DNA from: JAVBMJ01 sp031552535
GTDB taxonomy: Bacteria > Bacteroidota > Bacteroidia > Bacteroidales > Rikenellaceae
DNA: 50,955 nucleotides
NCBI GenBank assembly: GCA_031552535.1
Contig: JAVBMJ010000007.1
Span: 1-50,955 of the forward strand
Direction: 5' to 3'
Position 1 is the stretch's first letter. Every line of letters begins with the position of its first letter. Positions 22,723 through 29,509 of this stretch are shown here, in pieces. A program made the translations under genes and the position numbers. The notes under the pieces are model-generated. The model saw only the letters and a list, made by a program, of their open reading frames with translations. It was not told the origin of the DNA and did no database searches.

Positions 22723-23028
22723 ATGGGGAAAATGTTTAAACCACGCCGGAATATCGAACGGGCTACGTCATTTAAAGTCCAATACACTATCATCGGCGAG
22801 ACTGACGAAGTGAAAGAACGAGAATTTGACAACATTAAAAGCCTTCGACAATGGATAGATCGCAACGAGGGCAGATTCGACGTGCTTATCCTGAATACGC
22901 TGGCTTTAATCATGGACGAGTGGGAGCCGTTCACGACAATCGGCAAGAAAACCATTACCCTGTCGGATTTACAAAACATCGTCAATCGGCTGGCTGAGGA
23001 TTACAAACCCTCAGAAATTAAAAAGTGA
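22723..23028 (+). CDS. Hypothetical early phage protein
   Basis: A 101-residue protein from ATG 22723 (an in-frame TTG at 22708 overlaps the methylase stop and is less likely). It has an N-terminal strand pair (FKVQYTIIGETDEVKEREF) and helical C-terminus. Nothing matches a family I know. It opens the run of small early genes. Confidence 0.55.
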   Translation: MGKMFKPRRNIERATSFKVQYTIIGETDEVKEREFDNIKSLRQWIDRNEGRFDVLILNTLALIMDEWEPFTTIGKKTITLSDLQNIVNRLAEDYKPSEIKK

Positions 23029-23053
23029 AGAATTAAAATCCTCAAAACGCACT

Positions 23054-23455
23054 ATGAAAATTCTGAAACTAACGCTCAAACGCAAGTGGTTCGATATGAT
23101 CCTGTGCGGCGAGAAGAAAGAGGAGTATCGAGAAATAAAAAAGCATTGGAACAGGATATTGCACGAGTGCTGGACTGACAGGCCGGGACACTATGGGCAA
23201 TGCCAATCAATCCTATGGGAACAAAAATGTAAGGTTGTCTTTGATTGTCCGTGCCACAAGTGCGATGTCTGCGAAGCCCGAACATTTGACGCTGTCGAGT
23301 TCCGAAATGGTTACGCAACGGATGCTCCGACGATACTTATTGAGTGCAAAGGGATAGAAACAGGCATAGGTAATGCCGCTTGGGGCGCGCCGGAATATGA
23401 GGTTTTTATCATCAAACTCGGAGAGATTATCGAGAAGAAAAACATCAAATCATAA
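23054..23455 (+). CDS. ASCH-domain protein
   Basis: A 133-residue protein with the ASCH signature at the N-terminus (LTLKRKWFDMILCGEKKEEY) and a beta-barrel layout ending in YEVFIIKLGEII. A six-Cys segment (CPCHKCDVCEA near residues 75-85) may bind metal. ASCH domains bind RNA or modified nucleosides and occur in phages; the exact role here is unknown. Confidence 0.75.
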   Translation: MKILKLTLKRKWFDMILCGEKKEEYREIKKHWNRILHECWTDRPGHYGQCQSILWEQKCKVVFDCPCHKCDVCEARTFDAVEFRNGYATDAPTILIECKGIETGIGNAAWGAPEYEVFIIKLGEIIEKKNIKS

Positions 23456-23459
23456 AACT

Positions 23460-23732
23460 ATGAATTACTACATCGTAAGCATCAAGAACACGAGAAAGTC
23501 AGAGCCATACATAACCCTCTGGCGACCGAACAATGCCGGGTACTACTGGTTCAAGGATATGGCAGGGGCATATTCAGAGGTCGAGGACGGCTATCACAAT
23601 TCCGATGACTCTGTGCCGATCACTACCGAGATAGCCGAGCAGCTATTTACCGAAGTAACCTATGAGGGTAAGAAGCAGCTTGCCATACTCAATACAGAAA
23701 CCAACTTAGCGATCATCAACGCACAACACTAA
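23460..23732 (+). CDS. Small phage protein, duplicated family (copy 1)
   Basis: A 90-residue protein about two-thirds identical to the one at 26612-26887. Conserved blocks are SEPYITLWRPN, YWFKDMAG and LFTEVTYEGKK, followed by LAILNT-TN-AII. It is compact, mixed strands and helices, without an enzyme motif. Start at ATG 23460, four bases after the previous stop. Function unknown. Confidence 0.7.
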   Translation: MNYYIVSIKNTRKSEPYITLWRPNNAGYYWFKDMAGAYSEVEDGYHNSDDSVPITTEIAEQLFTEVTYEGKKQLAILNTETNLAIINAQH

Positions 23733-23738
23733 ACAGAT

Positions 23739-24041
23739 ATGAACGAATACGAAAAAATCAAGTTGGCACTCTTTGCCATAGAGTACAATGCCTATATCAT
23801 TCAGTCGTGCAATGATGAATTAAAGTACATTCCGAATCTTGATGAATTTACCCAAAAGAGGGTTGAGGGGCGGCAGGAGCTGCTCGCAGGTTGTGTCAGG
23901 AAACTGCAAGCGGTTATGGAGGATTTAGGCGAAACAATTAACGCGATGGATGCTGCGACTGCCGTCGACTCGGAACTGATGAAAATTCCGTATGCCATTG
24001 TTTATGGCCGGAAAACGGCAGAAGATTATGAAAATGAGTAA
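23739..24041 (+). CDS. Hypothetical helical phage protein
   Basis: A 100-residue protein, almost wholly helical, with an acidic C-terminus (YGRKTAEDYENE). It lies six bases after the previous gene. No family recognised. Confidence 0.6.
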   Translation: MNEYEKIKLALFAIEYNAYIIQSCNDELKYIPNLDEFTQKRVEGRQELLAGCVRKLQAVMEDLGETINAMDAATAVDSELMKIPYAIVYGRKTAEDYENE

Positions 24042-24059
24042 CACTAAAAACAGACAGAT

Positions 24060-24521
24060 ATGATAATAGACCACATTTTTTACGGAGTAAAGTGCAACCG
24101 TTGCCACAGCATCTATAACGATACTGAAGACCGATCATACCATTGGGATGAATCATCCGCCGTTGAGCAAGCAATGGATGATGAGTGGATCGAGGTCGGG
24201 AACAAACACTACTGTCCTGGCTGTTATACGCAGGGCGAAGATGACGTTGAGCCAACCATCAAACCCAAGTACCCCGACTACATCTGGAAAGCAGAGCAGT
24301 TTCTTCTCTACATTTCTTCCACCCCTGCGTCCATAACTGAAGATGAGCAAACAGGCAATTTTATTCTTCGCGGCTTCACGCCTGGCAGAATGAAATCTCT
24401 CGGAAAGGCCGAGGTCGAATGGCTGATGAGTTTCCTCGGAGAAAACCTCATTTCAATTTACTACGAAGACAAAGAACGGTGTTCCAATGCCGAGTTCTTC
24501 ATCGTGATTAAAAATTCGTAG
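24060..24521 (+). CDS. Zinc-ribbon phage protein
   Basis: A 153-residue protein with an N-terminal zinc ribbon (CNRCHSIY, then about 35 residues later HYCPGCYT) and a mixed C-terminal domain (FLLYISSTPASITEDEQTGN). The same ribbon layout appears in the 27613 gene. Likely binds nucleic acid or protein; no enzyme motif. Confidence 0.6.
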   Translation: MIIDHIFYGVKCNRCHSIYNDTEDRSYHWDESSAVEQAMDDEWIEVGNKHYCPGCYTQGEDDVEPTIKPKYPDYIWKAEQFLLYISSTPASITEDEQTGNFILRGFTPGRMKSLGKAEVEWLMSFLGENLISIYYEDKERCSNAEFFIVIKNS

Positions 24522-24523
24522 CC

Positions 24524-24927
24524 ATGAAAAAGATTTTCATCATTGCGGCCATGCTCTTGCTTGGGGCTTGCGATCAACAGCCTTTCAATGGGTTTGTAGT
24601 ATGCAAAGAATACATCCCCGGCCACATGAGCGGTCGAAGTCCGGCTATGCGAATAAACTGTTTATGCCAACATGGGCCGCCCGCTACTTCATCCGCATTA
24701 CTGCCGTCCGCGCCGAGAGGTTGCAGGATATAAGCGAGGAAGATTGCATCAAAGAGGGGATAAAACCCGTGCTTGACGGCAACCTGTTTATGAATGGAGT
24801 AGATAAAGTAGGATGGTACACCGAACAATAAGCCTATGCCACCCTTATCGACAAAATCAACGGCAAAGGAACCTGGGCCTCCAACCCGTGGATGTGGGTA
24901 TATGATTACCAACTAATAACAAAATAG
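24524..24927 (+). pseudogene. Broken gene: lipoprotein leader joined to the end of an ASCH-type phage protein
   Basis: A lipoprotein-like start (MKKIFIIAAMLLLGACDQ, lipobox LGAC) reads to 24733. In another frame, from about 24645 to 24831, there is the typical tail of a phage ASCH-type protein (FMPTWAARYFIRITAVRAER, then DISEEDCIKEGI). It is interrupted by an in-frame TAA at 24829-24831 and continues INGKGTWASNPWMWVYDYQL to a TAG at 24925-24927. This fits a deletion joining two genes, plus a later stop. A short lipoprotein could still be made from 24524. Confidence 0.7.
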
Positions 24928-24930
24928 CAG

Positions 24931-25422
24931 ATGGAAAAGTATTACAGGACATTACGCACTTCGGCCACCGGCCAGAAGTTGCAGGCGATCCAGGACAAAG
25001 GCGTCGAAGCCAACGCCGCCAAAGAGAGATTGCGGGAAAAGTACGGGTGGGAAAACACTTATGCCTCTAACGAATATATCTACGGGGATATTTCGGGTGT
25101 CACATTTCCCACCGGGACCGAGGTCGATATGCAGATGTGGAAACCCGACAAGAGCATTGCGTACAACGCTTATTCGCCGCGCCGGGGCCATAAGAAAGGC
25201 AAGGCCATATATGAAGAGTTTAGGGCGGTCCCGCGGGCAACGCGCTACGATATCGACAAAATCGTCGGCCACCACCAGGCATTCAATCACGTCGGCTACA
25301 CGATGGAAAACGACACCTACTTCGGCTTTGCCGTGAACGCGGGATGGCGAGTGGAGGTCCCAGCCGACTGTGAAGAGATAACCGCCTCCCAATACGAAGA
25401 ACTGTGTAAAAAATCGGAGTAA
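24931..25422 (+). CDS. Hypothetical phage protein
   Basis: A 163-residue protein with a charged helical start and strands around residues 60-150 (GTEVDMQMWKPDKSIAYNAY; RVEVPADCEEITASQYEELC). It begins three bases after the broken gene. I do not recognise it. Confidence 0.55.
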   Translation: MEKYYRTLRTSATGQKLQAIQDKGVEANAAKERLREKYGWENTYASNEYIYGDISGVTFPTGTEVDMQMWKPDKSIAYNAYSPRRGHKKGKAIYEEFRAVPRATRYDIDKIVGHHQAFNHVGYTMENDTYFGFAVNAGWRVEVPADCEEITASQYEELCKKSE

Positions 25423-25424
25423 TA

Positions 25425-25604
25425 ATGGAAACGAAAATCTGTAGTAAATGCGCCCATTGTTGCATGGGAATGCGGGGCGGGGTTGTCGTTTACTCCTGTA
25501 TGAAAATCCGCGGCGGGAAAAATGACGGGTTCGAATATGAAGATGAACGAATGAAAATATCTAAAAATCGAAAAGCCTGTACATTCTTCAACCCTGAAAA
25601 ATAA
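25425..25604 (+). CDS. Small Cys-rich protein upstream of the radical SAM gene
   Basis: A 59-residue protein: MetLys-like start METKICSKCAHCCMGMRGGV with six Cys in the first 30 residues (C-x2-C-x2-CC, then C), then a charged middle and KACTFFNPEK at the end. The stop codon overlaps the next ATG by one base (TAATG), so expression is coupled to the radical SAM gene. The Cys set could bind zinc or act as a Fe-S partner; this is inference. Confidence 0.65.
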   Translation: METKICSKCAHCCMGMRGGVVVYSCMKIRGGKNDGFEYEDERMKISKNRKACTFFNPEK

Positions 25605-26437
25605 TGGACGATATGTCATTCAAAGGCAAAGCAATCTATAACCCCTCCGGCAAGGCCGGGGAGTATAGCTATTGGGCATGTAACTTCTATAACGGCTGCT
25701 CGAACGGATGCACCTATTGCTACTGTAAGAAGGGCCTGCTGGCCCGGACGATGGGAGGTGACCAACCAACGCTGAAAAAGTGCTTCCGGGACGAGGATCA
25801 CGCACTGGAACTGTTTGAAAAGGAGTTGATGCACAATCTTCCAGAACTTCGGGAACATGGCATTTTCCTCTCTTTTACAACCGATCCTATGCTTCGGGAC
25901 ACAATAGCAATGACTCTTTATGCTGTCGTAGAGTGTCTTATAAACCAAGTTCCCGTGAAAATTTTAACGAAACGGGCCGATTTTTTGGACTTCGATATTT
26001 TTCAGAAGCGCATTAAGCCTTTGGGTGCTGAGTGGAGAAAGATGGTCGCTTTCGGCTTCACTCTTACAGGCCACGATGAACTGGAGCCTGGAGCTTCGAC
26101 CAATGCCGAGCGGATCGAGGCAATGCGGAAATTGCACGATGCTGGTTTCAGGACCTTCGCCAGCATAGAGCCGGTGATCGATCTTCAGGTCAGCTATGAC
26201 ATGGTGCTTGCGACATTGGGTTTCTGCGACCTGTACAAGATAGGCTTGCTGTCAGGACGCAAGTACGATAAAGATGATCTTCATGGCTTCCTGTCTCTCA
26301 CACAGACAATGGCCTGTTATGCTTATGGCCGCAAAGTATATTTCAAGGATAGCATACTGAAACAGGCCGGTATCGAACGGGCCACACTCCCCGCCAACTG
26401 CGTACAACGAGATTATAATATGTTTAAAAATGAATAA
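25604..26437 (+). CDS. Radical SAM protein (phage-encoded)
   Basis: A 277-residue protein with the Fe-S motif at residues 32-39 (GCSNGCTYCYC: C-x3-C-x2-C). Further barrel strands include ILTKRADFLDFDIF and FASIEPVIDL. The overall form is close to spore photoproduct lyase-like and DUF5131-type phage proteins. The substrate cannot be read from sequence. The small Cys-rich protein before it and zinc ribbon after it form a tight cluster. Confidence 0.8.
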   Translation: MDDMSFKGKAIYNPSGKAGEYSYWACNFYNGCSNGCTYCYCKKGLLARTMGGDQPTLKKCFRDEDHALELFEKELMHNLPELREHGIFLSFTTDPMLRDTIAMTLYAVVECLINQVPVKILTKRADFLDFDIFQKRIKPLGAEWRKMVAFGFTLTGHDELEPGASTNAERIEAMRKLHDAGFRTFASIEPVIDLQVSYDMVLATLGFCDLYKIGLLSGRKYDKDDLHGFLSLTQTMACYAYGRKVYFKDSILKQAGIERATLPANCVQRDYNMFKNE

Positions 26438-26615
26438 CATGATTGAGCACATTGACACAATGAATGTCGTTTGTCCCTATTGCGGGTGGGTGAACACAGA
26501 TAGCTGGGAGCTGAAATATGACCGCGATACCAGAGAGTGTCCTACTTGCGAAAAGACATTCGAGTACGAACGAGATGTGATGGTAAGTTATTCGACTAAG
26601 AAGGCAGAGCAATGA
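26430..26615 (+). CDS. Small zinc-ribbon protein
   Basis: A 61-residue protein with two Cys pairs (CPYCGWVNTD and CPTCEKTF), a classical zinc ribbon. It overlaps the radical SAM gene by eight bases and the next gene by four. Likely a DNA, RNA or protein adaptor. Confidence 0.7.
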   Translation: MNNMIEHIDTMNVVCPYCGWVNTDSWELKYDRDTRECPTCEKTFEYERDVMVSYSTKKAEQ

Positions 26616-26887
26616 AATACTATATCATAAGTCTTAAGTACACTGAGAGGTCAGAGCCATATATCACGCTCTGGAGACCTAATGACGCCGGATATTGCTG
26701 GTTCAAAGATATGGCCGGAATTTACACAGATATATACGAAGGCTATCATCGATCCGGCGACTCTATCCCGGTTGCCGCGGCAATAGTCGACCAGTTATTC
26801 ACCGAGGTAACATACGAAGGCAAAAAGCGACTGGCAATCCTGAACACAAAAACCAATATGGCGATAATCAAGGAGCAACAACAATGA
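26612..26887 (+). CDS. Small phage protein, duplicated family (copy 2)
   Basis: A 91-residue protein, about two-thirds identical to 23460-23732 and fully aligned without gaps; conserved blocks SEPYITLWRPN, WFKDMAG, LFTEVTYEGKK. It overlaps both neighbours by four bases. The duplication is within one operon and both copies are intact. Confidence 0.7.
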   Translation: MKYYIISLKYTERSEPYITLWRPNDAGYCWFKDMAGIYTDIYEGYHRSGDSIPVAAAIVDQLFTEVTYEGKKRLAILNTKTNMAIIKEQQQ

Positions 26888-27063
26888 TTGCGCTATATCT
26901 ATACCTCATCTTTTGCTATGGTTTCCTGTCCGGGCTCGACGATGGAGAGAAATGGACATGGCAGGACTACCTGCTGCTACTCTTTTCTCCGGTTATTGTT
27001 CCCGTGGTGATCGGAGTATGGTTAGGAGAAAAAATTAGAAATACCAAAAATGATAAGTCATGA
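26884..27063 (+). CDS. Small membrane protein
   Basis: A 59-residue protein with two hydrophobic segments (residues 2-17 and 27-46) and a basic tail (GEKIRNTKNDKS). ATG at 26884 overlaps the previous stop and its stop overlaps the next ATG. Function unknown. Confidence 0.6.
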   Translation: MIALYLYLIFCYGFLSGLDDGEKWTWQDYLLLLFSPVIVPVVIGVWLGEKIRNTKNDKS

Positions 27064-27599
27064 AAAATGAGAATCTGTATACCACCGATAGCATCAGAAC
27101 AGTGACGGGTCTTTATATGAATATCTTTGAACCTACGCTGGAGATGATATGCATCGAGGATATAGCCCATGCGCTATCACGCCAGTGCCGATTTGCGGGT
27201 CATTTGCCGGACTTCTATTCGGTAGCCTCGCACAGCATCAACTGCGCATCCATGCTCAATGGCCCGGAGGCGAAGCTGGCAGCACTTCTGCACGATGCAA
27301 GCGAGGCATACCTGGTCGATATTCCACGCCCCATCAAACCGCACCTGACAAATTACAAAATGCTGGAGGACCGGCTAATGGAACTGATCGCCGAAAAATT
27401 CGGCTTTCACTATCCGCTTGCGCCTGCCATACATGAGATCGACCGCTGGATGCTCCAGTGGGAGTGGGAGTGCCTGATGTTGGGCGATGCCGACTTCCCG
27501 TTCAAGATCAAAAGCATAGAGCAGACCCAGAAGGAATTTTTGGCTATCTTTACAAGCCTTACCAAAAACGATACGGGGCCCAGCCCTGCAATAATCTAA
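27060..27599 (+). CDS. HD-domain phosphohydrolase (YfbR-like)
   Basis: A 179-residue protein with the HD signature: HS in YSVASHSINCA, then ALLHDASEAYLVDIPRPIK and a later Asp in HEIDRWML. The order H...HD...D matches nucleoside 5'-monophosphate phosphatases (YfbR). Phages use such enzymes to tune nucleotide pools. It overlaps the previous gene by four bases. Confidence 0.8.
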   Translation: MKNENLYTTDSIRTVTGLYMNIFEPTLEMICIEDIAHALSRQCRFAGHLPDFYSVASHSINCASMLNGPEAKLAALLHDASEAYLVDIPRPIKPHLTNYKMLEDRLMELIAEKFGFHYPLAPAIHEIDRWMLQWEWECLMLGDADFPFKIKSIEQTQKEFLAIFTSLTKNDTGPSPAII

Positions 27600-27612
27600 A
27601 ACCGACCAAGCT

Positions 27613-27801
27613 ATGCAAGAAGAATTCAAAGGGTTTCTGATCCGGTGTGACGGGTGCGGGCTGTATCTCGAAAATGACGAAGGCGGGTCCATTGTAGGGC
27701 AAGCGGACGAGGTTGCCGACACCTGTGAAGCCTACGGTTGGGCCGACCACGGTGCCACGCACTATTGCCCGGAGTGTGCGGCCACACTGGAGGCAGATTG
27801 A
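27613..27801 (+). CDS. Small zinc-ribbon protein, last gene of the early operon
   Basis: A 62-residue protein with CDGCGLYL near residue 12 and HYCPECAATL near 50, a two-part zinc ribbon. Similar to the N-terminal ribbon of 24060. It precedes a GTCTGCC-GGCAGAC palindrome at 27804-27817 and the terminator at 27833. Confidence 0.6.
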   Translation: MQEEFKGFLIRCDGCGLYLENDEGGSIVGQADEVADTCEAYGWADHGATHYCPECAATLEAD

Positions 27802-27820
27802 CGGTCTGCCGGCAGACGGA

Positions 27821-29122
27821 TCACGATTTTCTCCCCGAAGAGCCTTTGGCGCTTTTCGGGGATGTTTTTTTGTCAGTTGCCGAAGACTGCTGCTTTGTGG
27901 CGGACGGCTTTGCCTTCGCAGATTTGTCGTGTTTGAATACCTCCTTAACCACCTTGTTGAGGGCGTCGTCGACTATCGAGTAGTCGAACTGCCGGTATTT
28001 TTCGATCATGCCCTTGCCGGAGTGCATCAACGCCTTGTCAATCACATTATCAGGAATCTTAAGGCTGCCGGCAATCGTCGCAAAAGAGTGGCGGGCGTAG
28101 GTATATGACAAGCCGGTATCTATGCCTAATTCAGTGGCAATCTTTTTGAGTTGGTCGTTTACTGATTTATTCAGGACACGGTAGTTGGACATGGGGAATT
28201 TTACCAGTTTTTTTCTTTCGGGGTCCTGGTATCGGTTAATGATATCCTGGACATTGGGGTGTAATTTAAGGCGTAACCGGACCGGATTGGCGCTGCGTAT
28301 GGTTTTGATACGCTTGGTATCGATTTGCCCGGAAGAGGAATAGGGTAAGTTTACAATATCTTTCAGGTTCATCCCGCAAAGGTAGAACGAGAGCATAAAA
28401 ACATCCCGACCCAAGCCCTCGGTCTGGCTAATCATGTAGATTGTTTTAGCATCCACGCAGCGTATCTCGGCGTCATAACCGGTAGGAATAGCGAAGTCGT
28501 CGAATGGGTAAATATCCCTGCTTATAATTTTTTTACGCCGTGATTCGTTGAATATCAATTTAATATTGCGTAAGTGTTTATTAAAGGTAACGATCTTGCC
28601 ATGCTTGGGAACATACCATCTCCGAAATGACTTGAGAAAATCAATATCAATAATTTCAAACGGGAGCGTCCTGTCAAGACCGTGATATTTTTGTAAAATA
28701 GAAATGGTAGTCGAAATATTTGCCGCATGGCCTTCCTGTCCGTCAAGCTGAAGAGTTGTTATAATCTTTACTGCACTCTCATAAAAATCCACACCATCTA
28801 TATAAGCTATTTTGTTTGATTCACCTGTTTGTAACACAAGAGCTTTGAACTTGGTTATCTCCATTGTGTCGGCATAATCTTCCAATAATTTTATAGCTTT
28901 GCTATATTTGGCTACTATTCCAGCCAATGCTGCATTGGCCTCGACCATGAAATCATTATCTGGATGGTTAATTATTATGCCAGTTTTAACGTCGAAATAT
29001 TCTGGTCGAACAGAATAAGCAGTATCAATGTATGCATTCCTTCCTTTATGATATAGCCGTATTTTAATGGGTTGTTCTCCATTGACCTTGATCCTGCCGA
29101 ATAGCTCAACTTTGATTTTCAT
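27821..29122 (-). CDS. int: Tyrosine recombinase (phage integrase)
   Basis: A 433-residue integrase from ATG 29122 (the longer frame to 29203 adds a run of hydrophobic residues and starts at a weaker codon). Residues 1-90 resemble arm-binding and 90-200 core-binding domains. The catalytic domain has the box II segment SYTYARHSFATIAG (Arg-His), a His in LMHSGKGM and the nucleophilic Tyr in EKYRQF. The first catalytic Arg is replaced (CGMNLKDI, where GLRxxEL is usual), as in IntDOT. The C-terminus is a Lys/Ser tail. It would integrate the phage into tRNA-Leu. Confidence 0.9.
   Translation of the reverse strand: MKIKVELFGRIKVNGEQPIKIRLYHKGRNAYIDTAYSVRPEYFDVKTGIIINHPDNDFMVEANAALAGIVAKYSKAIKLLEDYADTMEITKFKALVLQTGESNKIAYIDGVDFYESAVKIITTLQLDGQEGHAANISTTISILQKYHGLDRTLPFEIIDIDFLKSFRRWYVPKHGKIVTFNKHLRNIKLIFNESRRKKIISRDIYPFDDFAIPTGYDAEIRCVDAKTIYMISQTEGLGRDVFMLSFYLCGMNLKDIVNLPYSSSGQIDTKRIKTIRSANPVRLRLKLHPNVQDIINRYQDPERKKLVKFPMSNYRVLNKSVNDQLKKIATELGIDTGLSYTYARHSFATIAGSLKIPDNVIDKALMHSGKGMIEKYRQFDYSIVDDALNKVVKEVFKHDKSAKAKPSATKQQSSATDKKTSPKSAKGSSGRKS
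27833..27871 (+). terminator. Terminator of the rightward early operon, inside the integrase 3' end
   Basis: CCCCGAAGAGC pairs with GCTTTTCGGGG (11 bp with one G-T), followed by ATGTTTTTTTG. On the plus strand this is a strong intrinsic terminator. It lies antisense within the last codons of the convergent integrase gene, so it also fixes the Lys/Ser-rich tail codons. Confidence 0.75.
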
Positions 29123-29131
29123 ATTATGCAG

Positions 29132-29165
29132 TGTTTGAAAAAAATGGATCAAATGTTTGAAAAAA
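29132..29165. repeat. Direct repeats upstream of the integrase
   Basis: TGTTTGAAAAAA occurs at 29132-29143 and 29154-29165, 22 bases (two helical turns) apart, with GCAGTG and CACTGC flanking them. Position just before the integrase start fits arm-type integrase or excisionase sites. Confidence 0.45.
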
Positions 29166-29172
29166 CACTGCA

Positions 29173-29180
29173 CAAACATA
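29173..29180 (-). promoter_or_regulatory. -7 box of the integrase promoter
   Basis: On the minus strand TATGTTTG matches TAnnTTTG, 50 bases before the integrase ATG at 29122. No good -33 is visible. The direct repeats lie downstream of it. Confidence 0.4.
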
Positions 29181-29246
29181 AGAAAAGTACGCTTTATATG
29201 CAATAGCGTGGGGGTGAAACTATCAGGTACGAGGGGCTGTAAACAG

Positions 29247-29277
29247 AAATAACCCGCTGCAATGCAGCGGGTTATTT
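29247..29277 (-). terminator. Terminator of tRNA-Leu
   Basis: A near-perfect palindrome, AAATAACCCGCTGC and its complement, loop of three bases, just two bases after the tRNA 3' end, closing with AT-rich bases. Confidence 0.7.
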
Positions 29278-29279
29278 CG

Positions 29280-29365
29280 TACTCGGAGCGGGAATCGAAC
29301 CCGCACGGCCATCACTGGCCACAGGATTTTAAGTCCTGCGTGTCTACCTATTCCACCATCCGAGC
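29280..29365 (-). tRNA. tRNA-Leu (anticodon UAA)
   Basis: An 86-base cloverleaf on the minus strand: acceptor GCTCGGA with TCCGAGT and discriminator A, the D-arm TGGTGGAATAGGTAGACACG, the anticodon stem CAGGA/TCCTG with loop CTTAAAA (anticodon UAA), a long variable arm (GGCCAGTGATGGCC), and T arm GCGGG-TTCGATT-CCCGC. CCA is not encoded. The 3' end faces the integrase, so the attachment site probably overlaps it. Confidence 0.97.
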
Positions 29366-29478
29366 AAATATGTAAACCTCAAACTGCTTTACAAAGGTTA
29401 GCCAAATACCTCTCTCCGGACCGCGCCTTCGCTATGAAAATTTAATCGCGAACCATTCGCACATATCTCGCAGGCCGA

Positions 29479-29509
29479 CAAAAGTAGACTATTTTTGTCT
29501 CTTTACAAA
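29479..29509 (-). promoter_or_regulatory. Promoter of tRNA-Leu
   Basis: On the minus strand TTTG (29506-29509), 19 bases, TACTTTTG (29479-29486): full Bacteroidota consensus. The -33 box lies in the 3' end of miaA. Transcription would begin near 29473, giving a leader of about 108 bases before the tRNA. Confidence 0.6.

Larger units (their letters stand above)
1..29279. mobile_element. Integrated tailed phage (prophage), left end outside window
   Basis: Terminase, capsid, tail fibre, holin, endolysin, repressor, replication, methyltransferase and integrase genes follow one another without host genes. The integrase is the last gene before tRNA-Leu, which is a classical attachment position. 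The left boundary is not visible because the terminase gene runs off position 1, so portal and packaging genes probably lie to the left. Late genes read rightward, the lysogeny block leftward, and early genes rightward again toward the integrase. Nothing large is obviously broken apart from one small gene at 24524-24927, so the element may be functional; this is inference. Confidence 0.93.
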
